From contig CAJWSW010000019.1 in the NCBI GenBank assembly GCA_913046035.1, forward strand, positions 1 through 42,838: a DNA stretch of 42,838 nucleotides, in the 5' to 3' direction. The position numbers were made by a program, and so were the translations under genes. Source of the stretch: an uncultured Alphaproteobacteria bacterium. GTDB lineage: Bacteria > Pseudomonadota > Alphaproteobacteria > MPNO01 > UBA830. How positions within the stretch are numbered: the first letter of the stretch is position 1; the number at the start of each line of letters is the position of its first letter. Positions 18,523 to 28,685 of the stretch are shown piece after piece. Below the pieces are notes generated by a model. The model had not been told where the DNA came from. It was given only the letters and a program-made list of their open reading frames with translations, and did not search any database.

Positions 18523-19255
18523 TTATGGCCGCTTCCTCTCTTTTCAAATAAATTGGGCCGTTGGCACTAGATTGCCGAATCTTCGCCTTACCCTCCTTTA
18601 CTAGTTCAAGGCTGGCAGCAAAAGTCGACGCCACTGCAGACCGTCTTAAGATCCCGTCGGCTATATCGTCGGGTAAAAAAGCAGTTAACGACGTCCAGTC
18701 CCCGACATTCCCGATAATACTTCTTAGCCGTTCGATTGCCTCGCTGAGCGAAAAAAGCTGTGATGCCTCGATAGTAAGTTGTGGAAAAGTCGTTCGTCGC
18801 CTGTTATCGCCATATGCCTTTAGCATATCGTAAAGAGATGCCTCGTATACTGGTCTACGAATTATTTCCATCCCCTCAGGCGCGCCCCGAGCAAAAACGT
18901 CTCGACCAAGACGAGGCATTACAATTAGTTTTTCACCAGCATCCCTCATTGCGTCAAGGCGCCGAAGTTGGAATGTAAGCGCTTCAGTAAGAGCTGGGCC
19001 CGTCGCTTCCTCGTCCTCTTTAGATTCTGGCAATAAGATCCGGGATTTCAGATACGCTAGCCAGGCGGCCATAACTAAGTAATCAGCTGCTATTTCTAAT
19101 TGCAGCCGCTTTGCAGCGGCAATAAAGGAAAGATACTGTTCCGCGAGTTTGAGAATTGACAGTCGCGTAAGATCCACCTTTTGCTGACGCGCTAGGGTGA
19201 GAAGTAAATCTATGGGACCTTCAAAACCGTCCAAGTCAAGGACGAGATCAAACAT
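18515..19255 (-). CDS. scpA: Segregation and condensation protein A
   Basis: Kleisin subunit bridging the SMC heads. The product has 246 residues. The N-terminus LDLDGFEGPIDLLLTLARQQ is the classic ScpA start, followed by KVDLTRLSILKLAEQYL; the C-terminal winged-helix contact region lies around FLPDDIADGILRRSAVASTF. The gene begins 138 bp after the nagZ stop and overlaps scpB. Confidence 0.95.
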   Translation of the reverse strand: MFDLVLDLDGFEGPIDLLLTLARQQKVDLTRLSILKLAEQYLSFIAAAKRLQLEIAADYLVMAAWLAYLKSRILLPESKEDEEATGPALTEALTFQLRRLDAMRDAGEKLIVMPRLGRDVFARGAPEGMEIIRRPVYEASLYDMLKAYGDNRRRTTFPQLTIEASQLFSLSEAIERLRSIIGNVGDWTSLTAFLPDDIADGILRRSAVASTFAASLELVKEGKAKIRQSSANGPIYLKREEAAING

Positions 19256-19393
19256 CTGCCTGGGTGGTTCTTCGTCGAATGTGTCCGTAACTTCTGAGAT
19301 GTATTTCGTTCCCTAAAAAAAAGTTAAAAATCACCAGGAATTATAATGATACTTTGCAAGGCAGGCTAATGGGTTGGAGTATTGAATCACTGT

Positions 19394-20422
19394 TTAATAG
19401 TTACCAAGAAACGCAGAAATCCGGTCTTTTGCAGCTTGCGCATCGAACTTGTCCGAATCACGTATCAAACGTTTTGCGGTATTGAGACGTTTGATTGCGG
19501 CGCGTGTTATCTGTGGGCAGCTCTTGGCAATGGCCACCATATCCCGGTAATTTCCATCGCAGTGCAATGCAATATCACAGCCGGCTCCCAAAACCGACGC
19601 GACACGGGCATTTACGGGGCCTTGTAATGCTCTCATACACACATCATCAGAAAACAAAAGGCCTTTAAACCCAATTTCAGTTCGAATTGTTTCTTTTATA
19701 ACGGTCGATGAAGCACTGCATGGAGCCCCTGCGTCAATTTCAGTATAGACAATATGTGCGGTCATTGCTGCCGGCATATCGCATAGAGCTTTGAATGGAA
19801 TGAAGTCTTTTTCGCGTAATTTGTGCAAGGGTGTATCGATCCTTGGAAGTTCTACATGGCTATCCGCAGTAGCCCGGCCGTGTCCAGGGATATGCTTAAT
19901 CACCGGCAACACGCCGCCCGCTAAAAGACCGTCGCAAGCAGCGTGCCCGAGTTTTGCTGCGGTCTGAGGATTATTTGAAAATGCCCGGTCACCAATAATA
20001 CGATGACTGCCCTTAACCGGAAGGTCGAGAACGGGTGCACAATTTACGTTGATACCAAGGGCACGGAGGTCCAACGAAATTAGACGATAATTCAGATAAA
20101 CGCATGCAACTGCCTCATCTATATTTTCTTCCGCTCGTTCACCAAAAACTGACATCGGGGGGTATTCTCTCCAGTGTGGTGGACGCAATCGTTGGACCCG
20201 CCCCCCCTCCTGGTCGATCATTATTAAAACTTCATTATTTTCGGTTAGTTCCCTCAACCGCTCAGTCAGTTTTTTTACTTGCGAGGGCGTTTCAAGGTTA
20301 CGACTGAAAAGAATATAACCTGCAGGATTTGCATCCCTAAAGAGGGCTTCTTCATCTGCAGTTAGGGTTTTGCCTTTAATACCGAAGACAATCGACGCCT
20401 GGGTAAAATCAACGGCGTACAA
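19394..20422 (-). CDS. nagZ: Beta-N-acetylhexosaminidase
   Basis: Cytoplasmic GH3 glycosidase of peptidoglycan recycling that removes GlcNAc from muropeptides. The product has 342 residues. The family signature KHIPGHGRATADSHVELP lies around residues 166–183, and FSDDVCM (around 257) holds the nucleophile aspartate. MIDQEGGRVQRLRPPHW is the expected N-terminal substrate region. Its start overlaps the upstream SPOR gene by 14 bp. Confidence 0.96.
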   Translation of the reverse strand: MYAVDFTQASIVFGIKGKTLTADEEALFRDANPAGYILFSRNLETPSQVKKLTERLRELTENNEVLIMIDQEGGRVQRLRPPHWREYPPMSVFGERAEENIDEAVACVYLNYRLISLDLRALGINVNCAPVLDLPVKGSHRIIGDRAFSNNPQTAAKLGHAACDGLLAGGVLPVIKHIPGHGRATADSHVELPRIDTPLHKLREKDFIPFKALCDMPAAMTAHIVYTEIDAGAPCSASSTVIKETIRTEIGFKGLLFSDDVCMRALQGPVNARVASVLGAGCDIALHCDGNYRDMVAIAKSCPQITRAAIKRLNTAKRLIRDSDKFDAQAAKDRISAFLGNY

Positions 20423-21218
20423 CGAAGCAGCCTAGTTTCCGCATTTTCATCTTAGCGCACAACGCCGCCGCCTCACGCCTTGACGCCAATGGGCTAGCTT
20501 GCATTCGATAAAAAATACCCTGTCCGCCTCCGAGTGCCGCGCGTTCAATCGTTAGCTTGAGGTTTCCAAGAAGGTCTTTGTTTTTAGTCTGAAGTAACAG
20601 CCATTTTTTCCGTATCGCTGTCTCAGAACGCAGTGAAGCGATCTGTATTCGATAAACACCCTTGGCATATTTTGTTTGTGTTTTAGTTGTCTGTGTTTTT
20701 TTTGTTTCCGACTGCATTGAGGATTTTGTTTTAGAAATGTTTGGCGGACTTTCAAGTTTCGAATTTACACGCAACTCGCCTTTCTTTTCAGGCGAAACGC
20801 CAACACTCTTTTTTGACGGTTCCGCTAGAATTTTCGGACTCGATACCATTGGTAAAGGCACCTTAATCGGTTGTTCTGGCGGGGGTAAGAGGCGTTCTAC
20901 TCGGTCAGGTTGTTTTTCAGCCGTAAGGCGGGTGAAGACCTCTTTATCTTGATATGGCACCTGCATGCCACCAGGATTTTCAGGACGTACCTTCGTCGGT
21001 CCTTCTTGGGCCTGGATAATCGGCGGCAATTTACTCCCCCCGGCCTCCCGACCCTTGTTGTACGCGTAGAGCACAGCTACGCCAACGCCGAGGCATAAGG
21101 CCACGGAAAATAGTGCCTGCATAACACGTCGCCCGTATCGACCATTCTGCGGTTTCTGAGACATCTCTTCCTGCGCCTGTCGATCTTGCTCACTTGGCAA
21201 CAATTCATCAGCCATCAA
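20409..21218 (-). CDS. SPOR-domain membrane protein
   Basis: A 269-residue single-pass inner-membrane protein: cytoplasmic N-terminus, membrane helix at about 33–53 ([19 protein letters not shown]), a long Pro/Lys/Ser/Thr-rich periplasmic linker, and a C-terminal SPOR domain (about 190–269) beginning [15 protein letters not shown] domains bind denuded peptidoglycan at division sites. It is coupled to argS (ATGA overlap at 21215–21218) and overlaps nagZ, as in other alphaproteobacteria. Confidence 0.9.
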   Translation of the reverse strand: MMADELLPSEQDRQAQEEMSQKPQNGRYGRRVMQALFSVALCLGVGVAVLYAYNKGREAGGSKLPPIIQAQEGPTKVRPENPGGMQVPYQDKEVFTRLTAEKQPDRVERLLPPPEQPIKVPLPMVSSPKILAEPSKKSVGVSPEKKGELRVNSKLESPPNISKTKSSMQSETKKTQTTKTQTKYAKGVYRIQIASLRSETAIRKKWLLLQTKNKDLLGNLKLTIERAALGGGQGIFYRMQASPLASRREAAALCAKMKMRKLGCFVVRR

Positions 21219-22969
21219 CGCATCTCCCTGAGTGGCTCGACACCCATCACTGTAAGGCCCGAAGCAATAACAAGCGCCGCAGCTCTTACTAACGCTAACC
21301 TCGCTTTGGACAGTTCTGTGTTATCGGTTATTAAAAAACGAAGTGACAGGTTTTCATTACCTTTATTCCATAAACCGTGAAATGCAGCAGCGACTTCATT
21401 CAAATAAAACGGGATCCTATGCGGCTCACGAGCCGTCGCCGCAGTTTCAATTAACCTAGGCCAACCCGCCAGCAACTTTATCAAATCGAGCTCCGCTGCA
21501 TCATTAAGTAGGGCCACATCAGCTTTTTTTAGGCTCGAATCGTCAACCGATAGGCCTGGTAGTTTAATTTCGGTGTTGCGCAATACCGAGCACGCCCGGG
21601 CATGAGCATATTGAACATAAAACAGCGGGTTGTCCCGAGATTGTTCAAGTACCTGCTTTAGATCAAAGTCTAACGGTGCTTCATTGCTTCGGGTAAGCAT
21701 CATGAAACGAACCGCATCTTTACCAACCTGATCGACTACATCGCGCAAAGTCACGAAGTTTCCTGCCCTCTTTGACATTCGGATGGGTTCGCCGTTTTCA
21801 AGGAGATTAACAAGATTACAAATGCAGACATCCAGAAGCCCATTGCCATCAGTTGTCGCCTCGACAGCCGCCTGAAGACGCTTGATGTATCCTTTATGAT
21901 CGGCGCCCCAGACGTCGATCATTTCGCTGAAACCACGGCGAAATTTATCTAGGTGGTAAGCAATATCGGCGGCAAAATAAGTCCAAGTCCCGTCGGATTT
22001 TTTGAGCGGGCGATCGATGTCGTCACCAAATACAGTCGACCGAAACAGATACTGTTCGCGTTGCTCCCAGTCATCGGGGGTCTGGCCTTTGGGAGGCTCC
22101 AGAACTCCCCAATAAACGAGATCTCGATCCTCCAATTCTGACACGACTTGGGTAATTGAGTCATGATCATGAAGAGTTTGTTCGGAACGGAAGACTTGAT
22201 GTTGAATTCCAAGCAATGCCAGATCCTCGCGTATTAACTCCAACATTCTGCTTGTCGCGATATCCCGAAATATCGGCAGCCAATCCGCTTCCGCGCTACC
22301 TAAGAAGATGTCTCCGTGCTCGTCAACGATTTCATTACCAACAGCTACCAGATACTCACCTGGGTAAAGCCCGTCTGGAATTTCGCCTATATCTTCCCCC
22401 AGACACTGCCGGTAACGAAGATATGCAGAACGCGCTAGCACGTCCACTTGAACGCCGGCGTCGTTTACATAGAATTCTCGCGTTACATTGAAACCCGCCT
22501 TCTCTAACAAAGACGACAACACATCACCGATCACAGCTCCACGAGCATGACCTACATGCATTGGACCAGTGGGGTTTGCTGATACATATTCAATATTGAT
22601 TTCCTGCCCGCCACCTAACTCGGTATCACCATACCTCAGTCCATGAAAAAGAATTTCCGATATCTGTTCTTGCCAGATTTTCAACTCAATATGGAGATTG
22701 ATAAATCCTGGGCCCGCGATACTAACTTTTGAAATGCCATCGACATTTTCTAATTTTTCAGCGATATCCTTAGCCAGATCGCTTGGTTTCAAGCTCGCCG
22801 GACCTGCCAGAACCATGGCGACATTGGTTGATATGTCACCATGAACTGGGTCGCGCGGGGGTTCAACCGAGATTCGGCTTACACTCAGACCCGGTTGAAG
22901 TACCCCCTCCTCCGTTAATTCTTTGATGATGTCCTCTATTTCGGAACGGTAGTGATTAAAAACGTTCAT
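21215..22969 (-). CDS. argS: Arginyl-tRNA synthetase
   Basis: Class I synthetase charging tRNA-Arg. The product has 584 residues. The HIGH motif appears as HVGH in [18 protein letters not shown], and the KMSK-type loop as [12 protein letters not shown]. An ArgS-specific N-terminal additional domain (about 1–110) is present, and the DALR anticodon-binding domain fills the C-terminus, ending [11 protein letters not shown]. The start overlaps the dgt stop by 4 bp. Confidence 0.97.
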   Translation of the reverse strand: MNVFNHYRSEIEDIIKELTEEGVLQPGLSVSRISVEPPRDPVHGDISTNVAMVLAGPASLKPSDLAKDIAEKLENVDGISKVSIAGPGFINLHIELKIWQEQISEILFHGLRYGDTELGGGQEINIEYVSANPTGPMHVGHARGAVIGDVLSSLLEKAGFNVTREFYVNDAGVQVDVLARSAYLRYRQCLGEDIGEIPDGLYPGEYLVAVGNEIVDEHGDIFLGSAEADWLPIFRDIATSRMLELIREDLALLGIQHQVFRSEQTLHDHDSITQVVSELEDRDLVYWGVLEPPKGQTPDDWEQREQYLFRSTVFGDDIDRPLKKSDGTWTYFAADIAYHLDKFRRGFSEMIDVWGADHKGYIKRLQAAVEATTDGNGLLDVCICNLVNLLENGEPIRMSKRAGNFVTLRDVVDQVGKDAVRFMMLTRSNEAPLDFDLKQVLEQSRDNPLFYVQYAHARACSVLRNTEIKLPGLSVDDSSLKKADVALLNDAAELDLIKLLAGWPRLIETAATAREPHRIPFYLNEVAAAFHGLWNKGNENLSLRFLITDNTELSKARLALVRAAALVIASGLTVMGVEPLREMR

Positions 22970-24150
22970 CTGCTCTCTTCGTATACGTCATATAGTCGGC
23001 GGTGTTCATCCAGTGCGAAGCGATCGGTCATTCCGGCAATATAATCCGCCACGTGTCGTGCACGATCAGTTTGGCTCACTTTTTCAGCTCCTGGTCGCCA
23101 CTCCTCAGGCAGGCATTCGGGCTCATCGTGATAAAGCTTGAAAAGGTCATTAACTACACGTCTTGCTTTGCTCGTCATACGATTAACTCTGTAATGGCGA
23201 TACATCCGCTCGAAAAGAAACTTTCTTAATGATCTATTATCTACTTCAAAATCCTCTGAAAAAGAGATCAACGGACCGCCAAAACAACGGACATCATCTG
23301 CCGAACTTGGTTTCGCATCTGCAAGTCGCTGACTACTCTCAGAGAGAAGATCATTTACCATCATATTGATGAGCCGTCGGCCGATCTCGTGAAATAAGCG
23401 ACCCTCCTGAAGCCCTGGATATTTTTTTTGAACTTCCGCGATGATGGGTCCGATTATCGGAACGTCGGCGAGATCTTTGATAGTAAATAAACCAGCTCGC
23501 AACCCGTCATTTACATCGTGTGAGTGATAAGCGATATCGTCAGAAAGAGCGGAAATTTGCGCCTCAATTCCAGGCCAGGTATGCAGTTCAAGTTCATATT
23601 GGGCGTTATACTCTTCAAGTGCCCACGGTAATTTACCAATTAACGGTCCATTATGCTTTGCAGTCCCCTCGAGGGTTTCCCAGGTAAGGTTTAGCCCATC
23701 AAACTCTGCGTATCGCGCTTCTAAAGAGGTAATTGTTCGCAGCGTCTGACCATTGTGATCGAAGCCGCCGTATGGCTGCATTGCCGCGTTAAGTGCTTCC
23801 TCGCCCGCGTGGCCAAAGGGCGTGTGTCCGAGGTCATGTGCCAGAGATAATGCCTCTGCAAGATCTTCATCTACCCTAAAAGACCGCGCCAATGAGCGAG
23901 CTATTTGCGCAACCTCAAGACTATGCGTCAAACGCGTTCTGTAATAGTCCCCCTCGTGATACACAAAAACCTGTGTTTTATGTTTCAGGCGACGAAACGC
24001 TCCAGAATGGATTATCCTATCCCGGTCTCGTTGATATATTGTGCGAGTAGAGCTCTCCTTCTCCGGATATACGCGTCCCCGCGAGCAGATCGAACTGCAA
24101 GAAAAGGGGGCGAGGTTGCAGCTCGGCAAAGGACCATCCGAAGGGTGCAT
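22966..24150 (-). CDS. dgt: Deoxyguanosinetriphosphate triphosphohydrolase-like protein
   Basis: HD-domain enzyme that hydrolyses dNTPs to deoxynucleoside and triphosphate. The product has 394 residues. HD-domain metal ligands are visible as H76 (RLTHSLEV) and HD at 105–106 ([18 protein letters not shown]); the later [17 protein letters not shown] holds the final aspartate. The N-terminus [14 protein letters not shown] is typical. It heads the long reverse run and is divergent from erpA across 126 bp that must hold both promoters. Confidence 0.93.
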   Translation of the reverse strand: MHPSDGPLPSCNLAPFSCSSICSRGRVYPEKESSTRTIYQRDRDRIIHSGAFRRLKHKTQVFVYHEGDYYRTRLTHSLEVAQIARSLARSFRVDEDLAEALSLAHDLGHTPFGHAGEEALNAAMQPYGGFDHNGQTLRTITSLEARYAEFDGLNLTWETLEGTAKHNGPLIGKLPWALEEYNAQYELELHTWPGIEAQISALSDDIAYHSHDVNDGLRAGLFTIKDLADVPIIGPIIAEVQKKYPGLQEGRLFHEIGRRLINMMVNDLLSESSQRLADAKPSSADDVRCFGGPLISFSEDFEVDNRSLRKFLFERMYRHYRVNRMTSKARRVVNDLFKLYHDEPECLPEEWRPGAEKVSQTDRARHVADYIAGMTDRFALDEHRRLYDVYEESR

Positions 24151-24276
24151 TGTTGCAAACTAAACCCGGTCAACAGTTACTGCAACGGAATCAAGTAGAG
24201 CAAATGCCAGCTTTCGGGACAATATTGTTGACGCAACCCGGTTCTCAACATAAACAATCGTAGAGATTTAGCTTCA

Positions 24277-24630
24277 GTGGCTTACATGCAACAGGATACT
24301 CCATCGAAAATAACTATAAGCGACGCAGCCGTCGATCGTCTGAAAGTGCTACAATCTGACGAAGAACATGCCGGAATGATGCTGCGCGTAGCCGTCGGAG
24401 GTGGCGGCTGCTCCGGTTTTCAGTATAGCTTTACCTTCGATAATAAGTTGAATACTGATGACCAAACCATTGAAAAAGATGGCGTAACCGTTGTCATCGA
24501 TGAAATATCCTGGGGTTTTTTAGCCGGCTCCGAGATAGGCTATAAGACGGAATTAATCGGCGCATATTTCTCGATCGATAACCCAAACGCCGCGTCAACC
24601 TGTGGTTGCGGCACATCGTTTGCAATCTAA
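24277..24630 (+). CDS. erpA: Iron–sulfur cluster insertion protein ErpA/IscA family
   Basis: A-type carrier that delivers Fe–S clusters to target enzymes. The product has 117 residues. The three ligand cysteines are present: one in GGGCSGFQY and two in the C-terminal STCGCGTSF. The start is the GTG at 24277; an ATG at 24286 is only three codons further on and equally possible. The dgt/erpA/xth neighbourhood is common in alphaproteobacteria. ErpA and other IscA paralogues cannot be told apart with certainty from sequence alone. Confidence 0.92.
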   Translation: MAYMQQDTPSKITISDAAVDRLKVLQSDEEHAGMMLRVAVGGGGCSGFQYSFTFDNKLNTDDQTIEKDGVTVVIDEISWGFLAGSEIGYKTELIGAYFSIDNPNAASTCGCGTSFAI

Positions 24631-24766
24631 ACCGCTCAATGCATTATATAGGCCTTTTTATGAAAAATTGAGCGATAACCGCCATTTATACTGATTGTAA
24701 CTATCCCATCGATGCTCGTTAGGCACTAGAAGACCGAACTCTTATCAATATTATGTCGAAATCGCC

Positions 24767-25537
24767 GTGACCATTATAGCGACCTGGAACGTCAATTCCG
24801 TGAGAGCCCGCCTACCCAGATTGCTGGAATGGCTTGACGTCTTCAAACCAGACATAGCTCTGCTTCAAGAACTTAAGGCTACTGAGGAAAATCTCCCGCG
24901 GCTCGAAATTGAAGACCGCGGTTACAACATTGAGATGCACGGCCAAAAAAACTTTAATGGGGTCGCTATTTTATCAAAAACACCAATAGAAGACGTGACC
25001 CGAGGTCTTCCAACTTTCACCGATGATACCCAAGCCCGATATATAGAAGGGTTAACGGCCGGTGTTCGCGTAGCATCGATTTACCTACCAAATGGAAATC
25101 CTGCGCCTGGCGAAAAGTATGAATACAAATTACGCTGGATGGAACGTCTTTGTGACCACATGCAAGCACGATTGCTACTCGATGAAGCGATTATTTTCGG
25201 CGGTGACTACAATATTGTTCCAGCTGATGAGGATGTGCATGACCCGCAGAGCTGGGCAGCCGATGCTTTGTGCCTGCCGGAAAGTCGAAACCGGTTCAGA
25301 CGAATGCTGTATCTCGGGCTAACTGACGCATATAGGGTGATCCACAAAGAACCACATAAGTATAGCTTTTGGGATTACCAGCGCGGCGCATGGCAAAAGG
25401 ATTTTGGCGTGAGGATCGACCACTTACTTCTTTCACCGCAGGCGGTCGATCGCTTAGAAAATGCGGATATTGATCGCACCCCACGTGGTAAAGAGAAGGC
25501 ATCTGATCACACACCGGTATGGTGCGAACTTCTATGA
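24767..25537 (+). CDS. xth: Exodeoxyribonuclease III
   Basis: AP endonuclease and 3' exonuclease of base-excision repair. The product has 256 residues from a GTG start. Catalytic segments: WNVNSVRARL (metal Asn), LLQELKA (Glu, in place of the more common LQETK), VASIYLPNG (Tyr), GGDYNIVP (Asp and Asn) and the terminal SDHTPVW with the catalytic Asp-His pair. Its stop overlaps the following small gene as ATGA. Confidence 0.95.
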   Translation: MTIIATWNVNSVRARLPRLLEWLDVFKPDIALLQELKATEENLPRLEIEDRGYNIEMHGQKNFNGVAILSKTPIEDVTRGLPTFTDDTQARYIEGLTAGVRVASIYLPNGNPAPGEKYEYKLRWMERLCDHMQARLLLDEAIIFGGDYNIVPADEDVHDPQSWAADALCLPESRNRFRRMLYLGLTDAYRVIHKEPHKYSFWDYQRGAWQKDFGVRIDHLLLSPQAVDRLENADIDRTPRGKEKASDHTPVWCELL

Positions 25538-25734
25538 CATCGCTTCTCCGTGAAGGTCTCCGCTACCTGACTATTGGCCTCTGCTTTGGGCTCATATGGG
25601 CGGTAATTCAATACACAAACGGCTCGATAACAGGTTTAAATGCGTTGATCGGGCCAGTCATTATATTCGGTGCGGCCGGCCTTCTCTTGTGGGGACTTCG
25701 CCGGGTAATCTCACTGCTCCGGAGACAGAAGTAG
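25534..25734 (+). CDS. Small two-helix membrane protein
   Basis: A 66-residue protein with two hydrophobic segments (about 11–29 and 38–58) and a basic C-terminus (RRVISLLRRQK). I do not recognise a family. Start: the ATG at 25534 overlaps the xth stop by 4 bp (ATGA), which argues for translational coupling and for a real gene; an in-frame ATG at 25519 inside xth would add five residues. Confidence 0.6.
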   Translation: MTSLLREGLRYLTIGLCFGLIWAVIQYTNGSITGLNALIGPVIIFGAAGLLLWGLRRVISLLRRQK

Positions 25735-25818
25735 GCCGAATTCCTGCAACTTTAAGCCCCTTCAATGCAATCTCTGCTAACTAATAAGACCGAATATTCT
25801 ACTTCTCGTTATTCACAA

Positions 25819-27594
25819 TTAAATATCGGCATATACATGCGTTTCTGCCGACGCTCCGGGGTGCACAACTGCGCCTTCTCGTGCATTACCAACTGTCTGC
25901 GCATACCGCCATAGAGCCCCAGACTGATAATCATGCTTACGTGGTTTCCATTTTTTTCTCCGGCGATTTAATTCCGCCTTTGAGAGCTTCACGTCGAGTT
26001 TTCCTCTCTTGGCATCTATTGAAATAGTGTCGCCATTTTTAAGTAATCCGATAGGACCGCCAACCGCTGCCTCAGGCCCGACATGACCAATACAGAAACC
26101 TCGAGTACCGCCAGAAAAACGTCCGTCAGTGATTAAAGCTACTTTTTCCCCAAGGCCGAGCCCATAAAGCGCCGCCGTTGTCGATAGCATTTCGCGCATA
26201 CCTGGACCGCCCCTGGGTCCCTCATAACGGATAACGATAACATCACCCTCTCTGATCTTCTTATTGACGACGGCATCAAAGGCAGCCTCCTCGCAATCAA
26301 AAACTTTGGCAGGCCCCTCGAATGTAAGAGTTTCCATGCCCGCTACTTTTACTATCGCACCCTCTGGAGCAAGCGAGCCTTTTAGTCCAACTACGCCACC
26401 AGTTGGAGAGAGTGCATCCTTCACACGATAGAACACCTTCTGTTTTTCTGGAAATTTTAACTTTGCGTGGTTTTGTTTTAAGGTTTTTCCGGTAACAGTC
26501 ATGCAATCACCAGAAAGCAGTCCATTATCTAACAGCTCTTTAATGACGACGGGGACCCCGCCAGCCCTATACATGTCTGTCGCTGTGTATTTACCCCCAG
26601 GCATCAAATCAGCCAGATATGGTGTCTTCTTAAAAACACGCGCAACGTCGTCCAGAGTAAACTTTATCCCAGCCTCGTTAGCAATCGCAGGCAGATGCAA
26701 TGCAGCATTAGTTGATCCGCCAGTCGCTGCAACAACCACAGCTGCGTTTTCCAGTGCCTCCCGCGTTACGATATCTCGCGGCCGAATGTTCTTTGCCAAA
26801 AGGTCCATTACCGCGACACCGGAAGCTCGAACCATCTCGTCACGTGACTTATAAGCGGCCGGCGCTCCCGACGATGTCGGCAATGCCAAACCCATTGCCT
26901 CAGCAACACATGCCATGGTGTTGGCGGTAAATTGGCCACCGCATGATCCCTCACAGGGACAAGCAACGCTCTCAAGTTCTTCTAATTCTTGATCGCTCAT
27001 ATTGCCTGCCGCATGCTGGCCGACACCCTCAAAGACATCAACAATCGTAACATCTCTACCTTGGAACTTACCGGGCAGGATTGTCCCTCCGTAGACAAAA
27101 ACAGAAGGGACGTTCAGCCTGACCATAGACATCATCATGCCAGGCAGAGATTTATCACAGCCAGCAAGACCGACTAAGGCGTCATAACAATGACCACGCA
27201 TGGTCAATTCGACGGAGTCCGCTATAATTTCACGAGATACTAAAGAAGATTTCATCCCCTCGTGGCCCATTGCAATGCCGTCTGTTACGGTAATTGTGCT
27301 AAATTCGCGCGGCGTACCTCCGGCAGACTTAACGCCTTTCTTTGCCGCCTGCGCCTGACGTGACAGCGATATGTTACATGGTGCTGCCTCATTCCAACAG
27401 GTTGCCACTCCGACCAGTGGCTGAGAAATTTCTTTCTCATTTAATCCCATCGCGTAAAGGAAACTCCGGTGAGGCGCCCTTTCAGGGCCGACAGTCGTAT
27501 GTCGGCTTGGCAATTTCTTTTTATTGAATTTCCGTTGGGCTCTCTTCGCCGATTTTTTTGTGGTGCGTTTTGCGGCACCCGATCCGTCGGGCAT
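25819..27594 (-). CDS. ilvD: Dihydroxy-acid dehydratase
   Basis: Fe–S enzyme of valine, leucine and isoleucine synthesis. The product has 591 residues. Cluster cysteines are visible in [23 protein letters not shown] and [14 protein letters not shown]; the C-terminal [17 protein letters not shown] is also typical. Start: AGGAG at 27601–27605 lies 6 bp before the ATG at 27594 and touches the ATG at 27600, so 27594 is preferred. Odd feature: an N-terminal extension of about 25 basic residues ([19 protein letters not shown]) before the conserved LPSRHTT. Confidence 0.96.
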   Translation of the reverse strand: MPDGSGAAKRTTKKSAKRAQRKFNKKKLPSRHTTVGPERAPHRSFLYAMGLNEKEISQPLVGVATCWNEAAPCNISLSRQAQAAKKGVKSAGGTPREFSTITVTDGIAMGHEGMKSSLVSREIIADSVELTMRGHCYDALVGLAGCDKSLPGMMMSMVRLNVPSVFVYGGTILPGKFQGRDVTIVDVFEGVGQHAAGNMSDQELEELESVACPCEGSCGGQFTANTMACVAEAMGLALPTSSGAPAAYKSRDEMVRASGVAVMDLLAKNIRPRDIVTREALENAAVVVAATGGSTNAALHLPAIANEAGIKFTLDDVARVFKKTPYLADLMPGGKYTATDMYRAGGVPVVIKELLDNGLLSGDCMTVTGKTLKQNHAKLKFPEKQKVFYRVKDALSPTGGVVGLKGSLAPEGAIVKVAGMETLTFEGPAKVFDCEEAAFDAVVNKKIREGDVIVIRYEGPRGGPGMREMLSTTAALYGLGLGEKVALITDGRFSGGTRGFCIGHVGPEAAVGGPIGLLKNGDTISIDAKRGKLDVKLSKAELNRRRKKWKPRKHDYQSGALWRYAQTVGNAREGAVVHPGASAETHVYADI

Positions 27595-27666
27595 ATGCAT
27601 CTCCTGTCGAAAGTTTGCCTTGGACAATAATATTGTCAGAACCTCAGGCCTAGATTGTAATTGAGA

Positions 27667-28566
27667 TTAAGAAATGTACCCAGCGTCCTGATATGCCTGT
27701 ATCGCGCCTGGATGAAGTGGTACTCCCCCAAACTCTAATGCCGATAACCCGCTTGACTTCAGCGGCGTAAAGAGATCATTCAGCCCTAAAAATAGGGGGT
27801 TAATAGTTGCGAGCTCCTCTTGGTTCTCTAGCAATATAGCTACACATTTCCGAACAATTTCATCATCAGTGTTTGCATGCGTAGCTATAATATTCACAAC
27901 AGCTAATTGATCTGTGTTTCGTTGTACGCCGCGGAAAAATCCGGCCGGCATTACGGCGCGGTTATAAAAATCAATATTGTCTACGATATTATTAAGGTCG
28001 CCGGGTTCGTATTCCAGTATACGAACGTCCATTCGTTCACTTAACGTTCTCATTACAGCATTAGGAAAAGGGCACTGCCACTGCGCATCAACCTTACCCT
28101 CTTCTAAAGCCTTAGCTCCTTCTTCAAAAGAGAGATATATCGGGTCGAAGTCATTAAATGAGATGCCGAGAATATCGAACATTGTGTAAATATGTTGCAC
28201 CATGCCGCTACCCTTCGGACCTATTGATACCCGCCTTCCCACAAGATCACGCACGTTTTGCAAACCGCTGCCGGCTTCGACAATAAAAAACATAGCGCCC
28301 GAATTTGCTGGTGCGACCATACGAATATCAAGTGGTGTCTCGAAAGGCGCATCGCCCTCATAGGCGCGTCCAATCCAATTAGATGCCATGAAACCAAGTT
28401 CTATTAGGCCTGCTTCCAAACGCTGCGCATTCTCTATGCTGGCCTGCTCCGCATCTAGAATATCACTCAGGACTCCGTATTCTCTTTTCAGTAGAGAGGC
28501 GATTGCCTCACCCTCTGTCCAAAAAGTACCCCCTTCTTCCGAAGTTCCAATCCTGATCCGGGCCAT
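27667..28566 (-). CDS. TAXI-family solute-binding protein lacking a signal peptide
   Basis: A 299-residue protein of the TAXI family of TRAP-transporter binding proteins: IRIGTSEEGGTFWTEGEAIA at the N-terminus is the family's usual opening of the mature protein, and LVGRRVSIGPKGSGM with VDAQWQCPFPNAVM are typical later segments. It starts directly at the mature fold. An in-frame TAA lies seven codons before the ATG (28585–28587) with no other start between, so no signal peptide can be encoded. No TRAP membrane subunit is nearby. It may be a cytoplasmic ligand-binding protein; the ligand is unknown. Confidence 0.82.
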   Translation of the reverse strand: MARIRIGTSEEGGTFWTEGEAIASLLKREYGVLSDILDAEQASIENAQRLEAGLIELGFMASNWIGRAYEGDAPFETPLDIRMVAPANSGAMFFIVEAGSGLQNVRDLVGRRVSIGPKGSGMVQHIYTMFDILGISFNDFDPIYLSFEEGAKALEEGKVDAQWQCPFPNAVMRTLSERMDVRILEYEPGDLNNIVDNIDFYNRAVMPAGFFRGVQRNTDQLAVVNIIATHANTDDEIVRKCVAILLENQEELATINPLFLGLNDLFTPLKSSGLSALEFGGVPLHPGAIQAYQDAGYIS

Positions 28567-28685
28567 TCCGATTTTACCTGTAAATTAAATAAGCTATTTC
28601 AAAAAAGTTTTACGTATAAGATTTTCCGCGGAAAATTACTGCTATTTATGGCTTCGCATGATTTTATAATGAATGGTTTAAAACC

